The translations under genes were made by a program, and so were the position numbers. Below are positions 1 through 8,271 of a DNA stretch of 64,000 bases, piece by piece. This DNA comes from Planctomycetota bacterium (GTDB lineage Bacteria > Planctomycetota > UBA1135), in assembly GCA_008501825.1 (NCBI GenBank), contig QQUA01000013.1, positions 496,001-560,000 of the forward strand. The letters are read 5' to 3'. Position 1 is the first letter of the stretch; each line of letters opens with the position of its first letter. The notes beneath the pieces are model-generated. The model had not been told where the DNA came from. It worked only from the letters and a program-made list of their open reading frames with translations, and did no database searches.

Positions 1-1589
1 TGCCCGGCGAACAAGGGCGGGATGAAGGCGGAAAAGCTGGCCTCTCCACTGGCATCGGCGGGCACCACCGCGGCTTGGCTGGCGGCTTGAAGATCGACCG
101 TCAAACCGGAGCAATAGGGAGTTCCCGTGGAACCTTGGGCGAACCCGTAGTAGAAAGCCACGTTGTTTCCCGGCCCGGCGCCGCGAACCGAAAAGGTGTT
201 CTGCACGCCGGCGACTCCGGGAGTTGGCTCCTTCATGCGGAATTCCGCCGCCGGAACGCCGTTTAAGTGGAGCAGGAAGACGTGACCGGTAGAGCCATTG
301 GCCGTCCCGATGGCGGCACTGACGGCAATGTCGGTAATCCCGTCGCCGTCCTGGTCGCCAAGGGCCTGGATCTCGGTACCGAATTCATCCCGAAAGGCAT
401 TCACCGAGGGAAGGCAGCCATGGAGGTTGGAAAGCTCGCGGACGCCCCGGACTCCTCCCTTGGCATCCAGAAACAAAATCAAGGCAGCGCCTTCATTCCC
501 AGCGTCCGTATTCCGTTGGGGAACTCCAACCCCCAATTCAGGAAGACCATCTCCATCCAAATCTCCCAAGTTGGCCAAGGAACTGCCGAGAGCTTCCGCA
601 TCGAAGGACGTTATTCCAGGGGTGGTGGCGCTGGTGTGCTTGCGGGCACTGCGGACCGTTCCGTCGCCATTCATGAACAGGATGTAAACCGCCCCGTGAT
701 CGGGCCCGAACGGCACGTCGGTGGTGTTGGCGGTCACCGCAATTTCTTCCAAACCGTCGCCGTCTAAATCGCCGATTCCTTCTACCGAGGTCCCAAATTT
801 GTCGCCGTCCTCCAGAATGAAGGGAAATCCTCCAACTCCTTCCGTAATTTCACTCAACAAGGAAAAGGCGTTGGTTCCGTCATCCCAGTCGAAAATCCAA
901 ACCTTGCCGATTTGATTCTTACCATTGGCTTGGTGAAAATACTGCCCGACCAGCAATTCCTTTTCTCCATCGCCATCCACGTCGGCGCCTCCGACGTCGC
1001 TTGCAAATCGCCCGCCGACAATGGGAACAGTATTGCAGTCGAAAGTATGAACGCTTGTCACCAATCCACCGTTGATGGAATTCAGAAACAAAACGTAAGC
1101 TCTCCCGGAATTCGAGCCGCAGGAAGTGAGTTCAGCTCCCACGGCAAGTTCCGGATAGCCGTTACCGTCCAAATCACCGAGGTTGGCCAAACGGCTTCCA
1201 AAGCGGTCCATATTGGAAATCAAGCCGGAAAGCATCGGATGGTTGCTGTTCAAAGTGTAAATCAAGGGATAGCCAGCTCCTGGATTCAAGCTCAGGAAAT
1301 AGACCTCACCGCGCTCGGTTCCCCCGCCAGGAGCCATGCGGGAAGTAGCCACCAATTCCCCGAAGCCATCGCCGTCAAGGTCAGGTAAATAGGTCAAGCC
1401 TCTTCCGTAGTGACCGTCCGGGATCAAATTCAAACCGGTATTGGTGGAATCCAGTTTCAGGCCGGATTTCACCGACCCGGGTACGGAACATTGGGCATTC
1501 GCCGGAACGGACAAAGCCAAGACCAAAGAGATTCCAAGGAAACCGCAAGTTGCCCGGCGGAGCCAGGGATTGAGAACGAAAAACTTCAT
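1..1589 (-). CDS. Secreted FG-GAP (integrin-alpha-like) repeat protein, 3' end beyond the window
   Basis: The reading frame starts at ATG 1587-1589 and stays open to base 1, so about 529 residues are visible and the C-terminus is missing. The N-terminus is a Sec signal peptide with cleavage likely after ANA, near residue 32. Repeats with cores such as LPDLDGDGFGELV, LGDLDGNGYPELAVG and IGDLDGDGLEEIAV are FG-GAP calcium-binding blades of a beta-propeller. After them comes a beta-rich tail (around residue 480 on, with GAGPGNNVAFYYG and a GTPYC motif) that resembles the C-terminal domain of many planctomycete secreted proteins. The likely place is the cell surface or outside the cell. The family is clear but the substrate or partner is unknown. 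It lies downstream of the Mut7-C gene on the same strand, behind a probable terminator. Confidence 0.85.
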   Translation of the reverse strand, partial: MKFFVLNPWLRRATCGFLGISLVLALSVPANAQCSVPGSVKSGLKLDSTNTGLNLIPDGHYGRGLTYLPDLDGDGFGELVATSRMAPGGGTERGEVYFLSLNPGAGYPLIYTLNSNHPMLSGLISNMDRFGSRLANLGDLDGNGYPELAVGAELTSCGSNSGRAYVLFLNSINGGLVTSVHTFDCNTVPIVGGRFASDVGGADVDGDGEKELLVGQYFHQANGKNQIGKVWIFDWDDGTNAFSLLSEITEGVGGFPFILEDGDKFGTSVEGIGDLDGDGLEEIAVTANTTDVPFGPDHGAVYILFMNGDGTVRSARKHTSATTPGITSFDAEALGSSLANLGDLDGDGLPELGVGVPQRNTDAGNEGAALILFLDAKGGVRGVRELSNLHGCLPSVNAFRDEFGTEIQALGDQDGDGITDIAVSAAIGTANGSTGHVFLLHLNGVPAAEFRMKEPTPGVAGVQNTFSVRGAGPGNNVAFYYGFAQGSTGTPYCSGLTVDLQAASQAAVVPADASGEASFSAFIPPLFAG

Positions 1590-1608
1590 GCTTAGGGTGG
1601 ATGAAGGG

Positions 1609-1632
1609 TGAAACAAACAGCGGGAATCCCGC
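1609..1632 (-). terminator. Possible intrinsic terminator after the Mut7-C gene
   Basis: On the minus strand a GCGGG-ATT-CCCGC hairpin (1620-1632) is followed by TGTTTGTTT. It lies between the stop of the Mut7-C gene (1677) and the start of the FG-GAP gene (1589). The stem is only 5 bp, so termination may be partial. Confidence 0.4.
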
Positions 1633-1676
1633 CTTCATTCATGCCGCGACAAAAGCCCTTCCATCCGGCAAAAAAA

Positions 1677-2156
1677 TCACTCCAATTCGAGAAATTTCAA
1701 CTGCTGTTGAATGCGGCGATAGTGAGTGCCGGGCCAAAACAATTGACCGCAGGCAAGGCAACGATAGAACTCGTCCAACCAAGCAAAGGTTCGCGGCGGT
1801 GCTTCCTCCCGGACGCTTTGTTTGGGAACCCGCTTGAGTTCGCCGCCACAACCCATGCAACGAATAGCCTTTCTCGCCAAGCCCAACTCTTTCACCAGAT
1901 CTTGGAGCTGCTGTAGCGGCGGTTTTTCATGGCCCACCTTCCATCCCGGCGGATCCCCGCGGCGAACCGAGCGCAATCTCAAAATGCCGCCGTCGGCGGT
2001 GAGGACGATTCGGCCCTCTCTCCGGGCCTGTTCCAGTAACACCTGGTCGTCAATGCCATAAGTCCAACTGGCGTCATAACCGTAAGCTCGCAACCAGCGG
2101 GCCAAGCCCTTCAACATGGCATCGCAAGCAAATCGGTATTCAGGACGATCTTGCAC
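1677..2156 (-). CDS. Mut7-C RNase-domain protein
   Basis: This 159-residue protein fits the Mut7-C family, PIN-like putative RNases followed by a zinc ribbon. The N-terminal part shows the typical MLKGLARWLRAYGYD segment, and IVLTADGG carries a conserved acidic residue of the PIN-like core. The C-terminal part has two CxxC pairs, CMGC (around 98-101) and CLAC (around 132-135), likely to bind zinc. GTG at 2156 is the chosen start, 12 nt behind the mutL stop with a GAGG about 10 nt upstream. It is the last gene of the menG-to-mutL operon. The biochemical role of free-standing Mut7-C proteins in bacteria is poorly known; RNA cleavage is a family-level inference. Confidence 0.8.
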   Translation of the reverse strand: MQDRPEYRFACDAMLKGLARWLRAYGYDASWTYGIDDQVLLEQARREGRIVLTADGGILRLRSVRRGDPPGWKVGHEKPPLQQLQDLVKELGLARKAIRCMGCGGELKRVPKQSVREEAPPRTFAWLDEFYRCLACGQLFWPGTHYRRIQQQLKFLELE

Positions 2157-2168
2157 CGGGCAAAGGCC

Positions 2169-3953
2169 TCAGCGACGGTGAAAGGCTTTCTCCAAATCGG
2201 CCAGGGATAGGAAAACCCGCACCGGCCTTCCGTGGGCGCAAGTGCGATCCTGAGGCAGCTTGGCACCCCGTTGCAACAAGCCTCTTAGAGCGGCTTCATC
2301 CAAGCGATCCCCCGCCATGACCGCACCGCGGCAAGCCATGCGGTACAAAGCTTCTTCTTGCAAGTTTTCCGGCGAAGCTTGACGATGTTCCCGGGCCAAA
2401 TCCAACAGATCCATGACCAGCTTGTCCGCTTGCAGGCGTTCCAAGCGAGCGGGAACCGCCCGAATGGCCAAGGTCGTTTCTCCAAAGGCTTCGATTTCCA
2501 CTCCCAGACGGCGGAAGGTCTCGCTTCGCTCCAACAACAGCGCCAACTCTTGGCGACCGACGTCGACCAAGGCCGGAATCAACAAAGGCTGACTGATGAC
2601 CTGGCCCTGGCGAATCTCCCGCCGCAATTCCTCCAAGTTCACCCTTTCGTGCAAGGCGTGCTGGTCCAGGATTTCCATGCCACCCGGAACTTCCCGCACC
2701 AAAAAGGTATTGGCCACCGACAAGATCGGGCCGAGCCCTTCCTGTTCCCGAGGAGGAAAAGGCAAGGAAGTCCGGTCTTCCTCAGCCGGCCCGGCCGAAT
2801 CCGGTTGAGATTCCATGGCGGCTTGGCCCGAACTATCGGCCAGTGGCCGTTCCCAAACTTGAGAAGCCGTCCCCATGGAAGAGGAAAAGGAGGAGGAACC
2901 CGACCGCATTCGGCCGCCGGCTTCCGCTTCCGATCCCAACTCTCCGACTTGGCGGGTGGCCCATGGAGCTTGGGCCAAACCCCTTCGCAAAGCCTTGACC
3001 AAACTGGCGAACACCAAATTGGAATCGCGAAATCGAACTTCCAGTTTTTGCGGGTGGACGTTGACGTCGGCTCGCTCCGGTGGCAAGGCCATGGCCAAGT
3101 ACAAGGTGGGGTAATGGCCGCTTTCCACGAATTCCCGAACGCCTTCCCGAACCGCCCGCAACAAACGGGCGTCTCGAACCCAACGACCGTTCAAATAAAG
3201 ATGCACCCTCCCGGCATCGCGGCGGGCGGATTCCGGCGGCCCGACCCGAGCTTCCAAAGAAAGGTAGGTTCCGCGCTCCTCGATTTTGACCATGCGCTCG
3301 GCCAAGCCGGATCCGAATACCGCTCCACAACGGCGATCCAAGTCTTCATCGGCTTGTACTTCGAACAGCAACCGCTGCTGATGAAACAAACGAAAACCGA
3401 CTCCCTGGTGACTTAAAGCCAAGCGCTCCACCCAAGCGCGACAGTGGCTCAATTCGGTCGCCGCCTTTTTCAAGAACTTGCGCCGGCCGGGAAGTTCGGC
3501 GAACAAATCTTCCACCAAGACTCGGGTTCCCTGAACTCCGGCGACTTCGCGAACTTCTTGACCGCGCCCGAAATCCACTCGGATTTGACTGGCGTGGCTT
3601 GCCTCGGCGGTTTTGGATGTCAACAACAGTCGCGACACGGAAGCCACCGAAGCCAGGGCTTCGCCCCGAAATCCCATAGTGGCGATGGCGTCCAAATCCT
3701 CCGGCTTGCGCAGCTTGGAGGTGGCGTGGGAAGTCACGGCAAGAGGCAAGTCCTCGGCCGCAATGCCGCAGCCATCGTCTCGGACTTCCATCGATCGCAA
3801 GCCGCCTTCTTGCAAGCGGACTTCAATATTCTTCGCGCCGGCGTCCAGGGCGTTTTCGACCAACTCTTTGATGACCGAAGCCGGTCTTTCCACCACCTCG
3901 CCGGCGGCAATTTGATCCACCACTTTCGGCGGCAACAATTGAATCGAATTCAC
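2169..3953 (-). CDS. mutL: DNA mismatch repair protein MutL (endonuclease type)
   Basis: MutL couples MutS mismatch recognition to strand removal. The start is GTG 3951-3953, which overlaps the holA stop as GTGA and gives 594 residues beginning at the family's usual point (IAAGEVVERPAS). The GHKL ATPase motifs are ENALDAGA (33-40), DDGCGI (59-64), HATSK (76-80) and GFRGEAL (94-100). A low-complexity linker spans about 335-405. The C-terminal domain carries the nuclease metal motif DQHA-x2-E-x4-E (430-441), an ACR motif (MACRGAV) and CAHGRP near the end. It is therefore the nicking type found in organisms without MutH. A much longer frame is open upstream, but it would run deep into holA and is not credible. 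Confidence 0.96.
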   Translation of the reverse strand: MNSIQLLPPKVVDQIAAGEVVERPASVIKELVENALDAGAKNIEVRLQEGGLRSMEVRDDGCGIAAEDLPLAVTSHATSKLRKPEDLDAIATMGFRGEALASVASVSRLLLTSKTAEASHASQIRVDFGRGQEVREVAGVQGTRVLVEDLFAELPGRRKFLKKAATELSHCRAWVERLALSHQGVGFRLFHQQRLLFEVQADEDLDRRCGAVFGSGLAERMVKIEERGTYLSLEARVGPPESARRDAGRVHLYLNGRWVRDARLLRAVREGVREFVESGHYPTLYLAMALPPERADVNVHPQKLEVRFRDSNLVFASLVKALRRGLAQAPWATRQVGELGSEAEAGGRMRSGSSSFSSSMGTASQVWERPLADSSGQAAMESQPDSAGPAEEDRTSLPFPPREQEGLGPILSVANTFLVREVPGGMEILDQHALHERVNLEELRREIRQGQVISQPLLIPALVDVGRQELALLLERSETFRRLGVEIEAFGETTLAIRAVPARLERLQADKLVMDLLDLAREHRQASPENLQEEALYRMACRGAVMAGDRLDEAALRGLLQRGAKLPQDRTCAHGRPVRVFLSLADLEKAFHRR

Positions 3954-5101
3954 GTTCGTCTCCGGCTGCGATGAGCTCGAAACACCATCCACTCCAGGGC
4001 ACGCCGGGGATCTCGCCATCCCAGCATTTTGACTTGCCGTTCGGCGTCCCGGAGGAACTCGGCCAAGGCCGCCAGTTGTTCCCCGTTTCGGGCTTGCAAC
4101 CTGGCCTTCATCCGTTGGGCGGGAGGACCGCTGCTTTTCAAACCGGCTTGCCCGCAAGCTTCGTCCCAGGAAATGCCCTGATCCAGAACTTGACGCAAAT
4201 GGGCGGTCTTGCGCCGCTCACCGGCGAGCACGCTGAGCAACAGGCTGAAGGCTTCCGGAGCTCCCAGACGGCGGCCGTCCCAAGAACGTAGGCCGACCCG
4301 ATCCATGGATTTCAATCGTTGCAAGGCTCCGGGGCCATCCCCGCAGAGGACGGCGTGGGCGAAATCGAAGGCATTGCCTTCGGCACTGTGGGCCACCACC
4401 GCTCGAACTTCTTCCTCACTGACCTGTTCCCCGCTCACCAAGGCCAGGTGGTCCAGAGCCTGGCAAAGTTGCCCCGGCCGCGGGCCGGCCATTTGCACCA
4501 AGAGCCCGGGAACTCCTGGATCCAACAGCAGGCCCCGCTCCCGGGCTTGTCCGCGGGCGAACTGGGCCGCTTCCGAAGCATCCGGATCCGGTCGCCAAGG
4601 CGGCGGATCGCCGTACAGCCTCCGGAACCGGGCGAGGCGGACCTTCTTGCCTGCCTTCAAGCCTTTGAACGCCGCCGGAAGAGGAGCTTGGCCGCCGATT
4701 TGAACCACCATCCAAGCCGGTCCATCCGGCCTGCGGACGGCTTCCTCCAACGATTGCCGCAACTTCGGCCAGACTTTCACCGCCTTTTCCGCCCGGCCCA
4801 ACAACAAGGCCCGACCGGAAGAAAACAAGGAGGGAGCGGCCAGGAAACCATCCAAAGCCTGACCTTGGAAATCGGGCGAGCCGCCATCTAGGTCCATGAA
4901 GTCCAGGCCCTCCTGGCTTCGCCCCAGACTTCGGGCCGCCTCCATGATCTTTTCCGCAAACCAGGCTTCCCCCTCGCCCCGAGTGGGAGGCATCAGCCAA
5001 AGCAAAGGCGGCAAATTCCCTTCCCGGGCGGCTTGGCAGAGTTCCCGGCACAGGCTTGCCGGATCCTGGCTGCTTTTCTTCTTGGCCTTGGCGGCGCTCA
5101 C
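3950..5101 (-). CDS. holA: DNA polymerase III delta subunit (clamp loader)
   Basis: This is a probable delta subunit, which opens the beta clamp within the clamp-loader complex. The protein is about 383 residues from GTG 5101. It lacks a Walker motif, as expected for delta, and shows the usual delta pattern: FFSS-like segment before a helical lid (LCQALDHLALVSGEQVSEEE), then FDFAHAVLCGDGPGALQRL, and a helical C-terminal collar. The frame is open for another 56 codons upstream into ubiA, but the GTG just after the ubiA stop (38 nt gap) gives a length closer to the family's usual 330-350. The 3' end overlaps mutL by 4 nt, so translation is probably coupled. The sequence is divergent, so the call rests on overall pattern. 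Confidence 0.75.
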   Translation of the reverse strand: MSAAKAKKKSSQDPASLCRELCQAAREGNLPPLLWLMPPTRGEGEAWFAEKIMEAARSLGRSQEGLDFMDLDGGSPDFQGQALDGFLAAPSLFSSGRALLLGRAEKAVKVWPKLRQSLEEAVRRPDGPAWMVVQIGGQAPLPAAFKGLKAGKKVRLARFRRLYGDPPPWRPDPDASEAAQFARGQARERGLLLDPGVPGLLVQMAGPRPGQLCQALDHLALVSGEQVSEEEVRAVVAHSAEGNAFDFAHAVLCGDGPGALQRLKSMDRVGLRSWDGRRLGAPEAFSLLLSVLAGERRKTAHLRQVLDQGISWDEACGQAGLKSSGPPAQRMKARLQARNGEQLAALAEFLRDAERQVKMLGWRDPRRALEWMVFRAHRSRRRT

Positions 5102-5139
5102 TCGCTCAGCATAGCCCTTCCAAGACCCGGCTGGAGCTT

Positions 5140-6009
5140 TCAGCCCAGGACACCGTGGAGATCGCCGGCCAAACCCAAAAAGAAGGCCACCCCCACCCAA
5201 GCATTGACTTGGAAAAAGGCCACCGGAATGGCCTGATCCCGGCCGCCCCGGACCAACCAATGCTCCCAAACCAAGAGAGCCGCTACCACCGTCAAACCGA
5301 AATAGAAACCGGGCCCCAGATCAGCTAAGGAACCGAAGCGGGCAAAGAGCAGCAAAGTGCCGGCGTGGAACAAGAGCGCCAGGCGGCGAGTCCAGAGAGG
5401 GCCGAAACGAGAGGGAATGGAGTGCAAACCCTCCCGGCGATCGTGGTCCCGGTCCTGGAGGGCGTACAGCAAGTCGAAACCGGCCACCCAAAGCAGAACC
5501 CCGCCACCAATCCACACCGGCAGGGGCCAATCCTCATCGAATTGTTTTCGTACCGCCAACCAGGCTCCGGCGGGAGCACAGGCCAAAGCCAGCCCCAGGC
5601 CCAGGTGGCACAAATAACTGAAACGCTTCAAATAGGAGTAGCCCAACAAAAGGGCCAAAACAGGAAAGCTCAACCAACCGCAGATGGGAGCCAGCCAAAA
5701 GGACGCGGCGATGAACAAGGCCGCGTTTACGGCGATGAAGCCGGTGGTCCAGGTAGGACTCAACAAACCTCGAACCAATTCACGGTTTCGAGTTCGAGGA
5801 TTGGTGGCGTCATAACCCCGGTCCACCAGCCGGTTGAAAGCCATAGCGGCGGAACGGGCACAAACGGCCGCAATCACAATGCCGACCAAATCCCGCCAAG
5901 GCGGCCACCCTTCCGCAGCCAGCCAAGCCCCGGAAAGGGCGAAGGGCAGGGCGAAGAGGCTGTGCTCGAACTTGATCATTCGCAGCACGGTCGCCAGGGA
6001 TTTACTCAT
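5140..6009 (-). CDS. UbiA-family prenyltransferase, probably MqnP-type menaquinone enzyme
   Basis: An integral membrane prenyltransferase of about 289 residues with eight or nine hydrophobic helices. The two aspartate motifs that bind prenyl diphosphate through Mg2+ are visible: NRLVDRGYD in the first half and YALQDRDHDRREG in the second. The segment MIKFEHSLFALPFAL matches the N-terminus of the futalosine-pathway (MqnP) and UbiA groups. Next to ubiX and menG it most likely prenylates the naphthoate precursor of menaquinone. The chosen ATG (6007-6009) matches family N-termini. A TTG at 6060 overlapping the ubiX stop (TTGA) would add 17 residues and cannot be excluded. Confidence 0.9.
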   Translation of the reverse strand: MSKSLATVLRMIKFEHSLFALPFALSGAWLAAEGWPPWRDLVGIVIAAVCARSAAMAFNRLVDRGYDATNPRTRNRELVRGLLSPTWTTGFIAVNAALFIAASFWLAPICGWLSFPVLALLLGYSYLKRFSYLCHLGLGLALACAPAGAWLAVRKQFDEDWPLPVWIGGGVLLWVAGFDLLYALQDRDHDRREGLHSIPSRFGPLWTRRLALLFHAGTLLLFARFGSLADLGPGFYFGLTVVAALLVWEHWLVRGGRDQAIPVAFFQVNAWVGVAFFLGLAGDLHGVLG

Positions 6010-6056
6010 GATGGCAATCAGACAGGGAAACCGGTAGGCCGGCAAGCTCCGTAGGC

Positions 6057-6674
6057 TCAAGTTGGCGGAAGGCTTCCTTCACCCCCGCTCCACGGAGGAA
6101 CTCGATCTTGAGGGATGCGACACAAATCCAGGATTTTGGCGCAAACGTGATCGACCAAGTCCAACACCGTTTGCGGCTGATGATAAAAGCCTGGGCAGGC
6201 CGGAAGCAAGGTCGCTCCAGCCCAGGCCAGGCGGCTCATCTGATCTAAATGAGTCCTGGACAGGGGGGTTTCCCGGGGCACGAGCACCAAGCGCCGGCTT
6301 TCCTTGAGGGCGACCTGGGCCGCACGTTCGATCAAATTGCCGGCCCGGCCTTGGGCTACCGCGGCCAGGGTGGACAGGGAACAAGGAGCAATCAAAACTG
6401 CCTCGCCCAAGGCGGTGCCGCTGGCCGGCGGAGCTCCGATATCGCCGTGCTCAAAACATCGGCATCCATTGGCTTCCAATCCTTGGAATAAAACGCCGGG
6501 ATCCCGGTCAAACACCAGGCCGCACTCTTCGAACAGCACCCGCTTGGCCGCAGGCGAATACACCAAATCCACCTCCACCCCGGCTTGCAACAGCATCTGC
6601 AAGGTCCGCAGCCCATACAAGGCGCCGCTGGCTCCGGTCACTCCTAAAAACACTCGGTTCGGACGAGGGCTCAT
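6057..6674 (-). CDS. ubiX: Flavin prenyltransferase UbiX
   Basis: A 205-residue UbiX protein, which makes the prenylated FMN cofactor used by UbiD-type decarboxylases. It has the FMN-binding GVTGASGALYG at the N-terminus, PCSLSTLAAVAQG in the middle, and the prenyl-phosphate/FMN segment LVPRETPLSRTHLDQM followed by PGFYHQP. It sits between the CPBP gene (4 nt away) and ubiA in the menaquinone operon. No UbiD-type decarboxylase (MqnL/UbiD) lies in the window, so that step must be encoded elsewhere. Confidence 0.95.
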   Translation of the reverse strand: MSPRPNRVFLGVTGASGALYGLRTLQMLLQAGVEVDLVYSPAAKRVLFEECGLVFDRDPGVLFQGLEANGCRCFEHGDIGAPPASGTALGEAVLIAPCSLSTLAAVAQGRAGNLIERAAQVALKESRRLVLVPRETPLSRTHLDQMSRLAWAGATLLPACPGFYHQPQTVLDLVDHVCAKILDLCRIPQDRVPPWSGGEGSLPPT

Positions 6675-6678
6675 GGTC

Positions 6679-7398
6679 TCAACTCAACAGGAACAAATCG
6701 TAGCTTGCATGGGTATAGGCCACGACGGCCAGGCCCCTCCAGGCAAAAAGAAAACCGAGAAAAACTCCGGCCAAAGCCCGGAATGCGAACACTTGGGCTT
6801 CCAGGGCCCGAGGATCTCCGAAGGCATGAGCGAAGGCGAAAGCGGCGGCGCTCAGAATCAACGCCAAGCCGAAGGCCAGGGAAGCGGCGCCTTCCCCCCA
6901 TCCGAAACTGTGGAACAAGCGTTTCAGCAACAAGGTGCCGGCCCCGAGCATGAAGCCGCGGAAGATCAATTCTTCATACAGGCCGGCCCCGGCCGCCGCC
7001 GCCCAATGGTGAAGAGTTCGATCCAAGGACCACAAGGCCAAGGGTGCCCTTTCCAGGGGCAACCAAGCCGTAAGCCAAGCCAAAAACGGGCCCAACAGCC
7101 ATCCCCAAAAACAGCCTTCCAACACCGTATATAGCGCCGGTTTGCCCCAAGATTCTCGATGCCGCCGGAGGTGACGCCAACTCATCACCCCGGCCAGAAG
7201 CAACACCATGGCCAGGAGGGGAAAGGCCCAGTTCCCTAATGGCCGAAACAGCCCCTGGGCCAGCCAGGCGGCGGCCAAATCGGAATCCGGATCCCGGCCC
7301 AAGCCATGAAGCAAGGCCAAGGGAAGCAACAAGAAAAAAAGGAAGGCCGGATGCCGCGGCGGCTGCCAGAGACGGATGGGAAGAGTTTCGATTTTCAC
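6679..7398 (-). CDS. CPBP-family intramembrane glutamic/metallo-protease
   Basis: A 239-residue polytopic membrane protein of the CPBP (Abi, Rce1-like) family. Its three motifs are intact: YEELIFRG (about 138-145; the EExxxR motif), FAFAHAF (FxxxH), and THASYD at the very end (HxxxB). These residues form the catalytic site of the Rce1/CPBP fold. The start ATG overlaps the menG stop as ATGA. The substrate is unknown. Its place between menG and ubiX suggests co-expression but not a direct quinone role. Confidence 0.88.
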   Translation of the reverse strand: MKIETLPIRLWQPPRHPAFLFFLLLPLALLHGLGRDPDSDLAAAWLAQGLFRPLGNWAFPLLAMVLLLAGVMSWRHLRRHRESWGKPALYTVLEGCFWGWLLGPFLAWLTAWLPLERAPLALWSLDRTLHHWAAAAGAGLYEELIFRGFMLGAGTLLLKRLFHSFGWGEGAASLAFGLALILSAAAFAFAHAFGDPRALEAQVFAFRALAGVFLGFLFAWRGLAVVAYTHASYDLFLLS

Positions 7399-8123
7399 CG
7401 GCCGTCCGCCTTTATCTGCTCGCGGGTTTCTTCGGATTTGCCACCTACGACCAAACGCGCCACTCCACCGGTGAGAGCTTGATCGCGCAAGACCTCAAAA
7501 TCCTCTTGTTGCAACCAACGGCGAAATTCCCCGACCTCGGTGAAATCATCCACGCTGTTCGGCAAATACCGATAAGCCCCGGTGCGGCCGGCTTTCAGCA
7601 GCTTGGCCACCGCCGGCAAAATTCGATTGAAATAGAACCGGAAGATCGGCCCCCAAAATCGCCCTGGAACCGGAAAGAATTCCAGCACCGCCAAACGTCC
7701 TCCCGGTTTCAAAACTCGCCAGCATTCGGCAATGGCTTTGCGCGGATCCTCTACGTTGCGGATGCCGAAAGCGATGGTGATGGCATCGAAACGGTCGTTG
7801 GGAAAGGGCAGCGCCTGAGCATCGCTTTGCACCCAAGAGCCCTGCCGCCCCTTGGCTTCTGCTTTGCGGCGAGCCAAAGGCAACATGGGTAGGGTGAAAT
7901 CCGCACCAACCACTTGAACCTGGTTGGCGGCAAAGGCCAGCGCCAGATCCCCGGTGCCGCAACACAAATCCAAGACTCGATGCTCCGGACCCAGGTTCAA
8001 ATAACGCACCGTTTTCTTTCTCCAGCGGCGGTCGATGCCGAAGGAAAGCAAACGATTGAGCAGGTCGTACTGGGGTGCGATTTCCCCGAACATAGCCTGC
8101 ACCTGGTGGCCGGGCGGCGCCAT
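7395..8123 (-). CDS. menG: Demethylmenaquinone methyltransferase
   Basis: This is the SAM-dependent C-methyltransferase MenG/UbiE, which carries out the last step of menaquinone synthesis. It has 242 residues. The SAM site is LDLCCGTGDLAL (about 50-61), followed by QALPFPNDRFDAITIAFGIR and the diagnostic GIRNVEDP, then VLKPGGRLAVLEF. The N-terminal FGEIAPQYDLLNRLLSFGID is typical. It is the first gene of the seven-gene minus-strand operon running down to position 1677, so its promoter should lie in 8124-8271. With UbiA and UbiX it points to menaquinone rather than ubiquinone, since no ubiquinone hydroxylases are nearby. Confidence 0.93.
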   Translation of the reverse strand: MAPPGHQVQAMFGEIAPQYDLLNRLLSFGIDRRWRKKTVRYLNLGPEHRVLDLCCGTGDLALAFAANQVQVVGADFTLPMLPLARRKAEAKGRQGSWVQSDAQALPFPNDRFDAITIAFGIRNVEDPRKAIAECWRVLKPGGRLAVLEFFPVPGRFWGPIFRFYFNRILPAVAKLLKAGRTGAYRYLPNSVDDFTEVGEFRRWLQQEDFEVLRDQALTGGVARLVVGGKSEETREQIKADGR

Positions 8124-8212
8124 GGCGGGAGATTATCGGCCCCGGAGGAAAGATCACCAAGCCCTGATATCGATTTCTGAAAAACCGGGATTCGGCTCCA
8201 ACTCACCCCCGG

Positions 8213-8252
8213 AAATAAAGCCAAGGCGGCCTTGAACACAAGGCCGCCTTGG
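8213..8252 (-). terminator. Strong intrinsic terminator after the beta-propeller lipoprotein
   Basis: A perfect 14-bp inverted repeat (8221-8234 with 8239-8252) closes an AACA loop. On the minus strand it is followed by CTTTATTT (8213-8220). A second small hairpin with a UUCG-type loop (8258-8271) directly follows the stop codon at 8272. Both lie upstream of menG and separate the two transcription units. Confidence 0.85.
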
Positions 8253-8271
8253 AGGTGAGAAGCCCGAAGGC

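Noticed and set aside
2358..3416. Plus-strand frame (352 codons) opposite mutL
   Set aside because: mutL motifs are complete on the minus strand; the antisense product has no family features.
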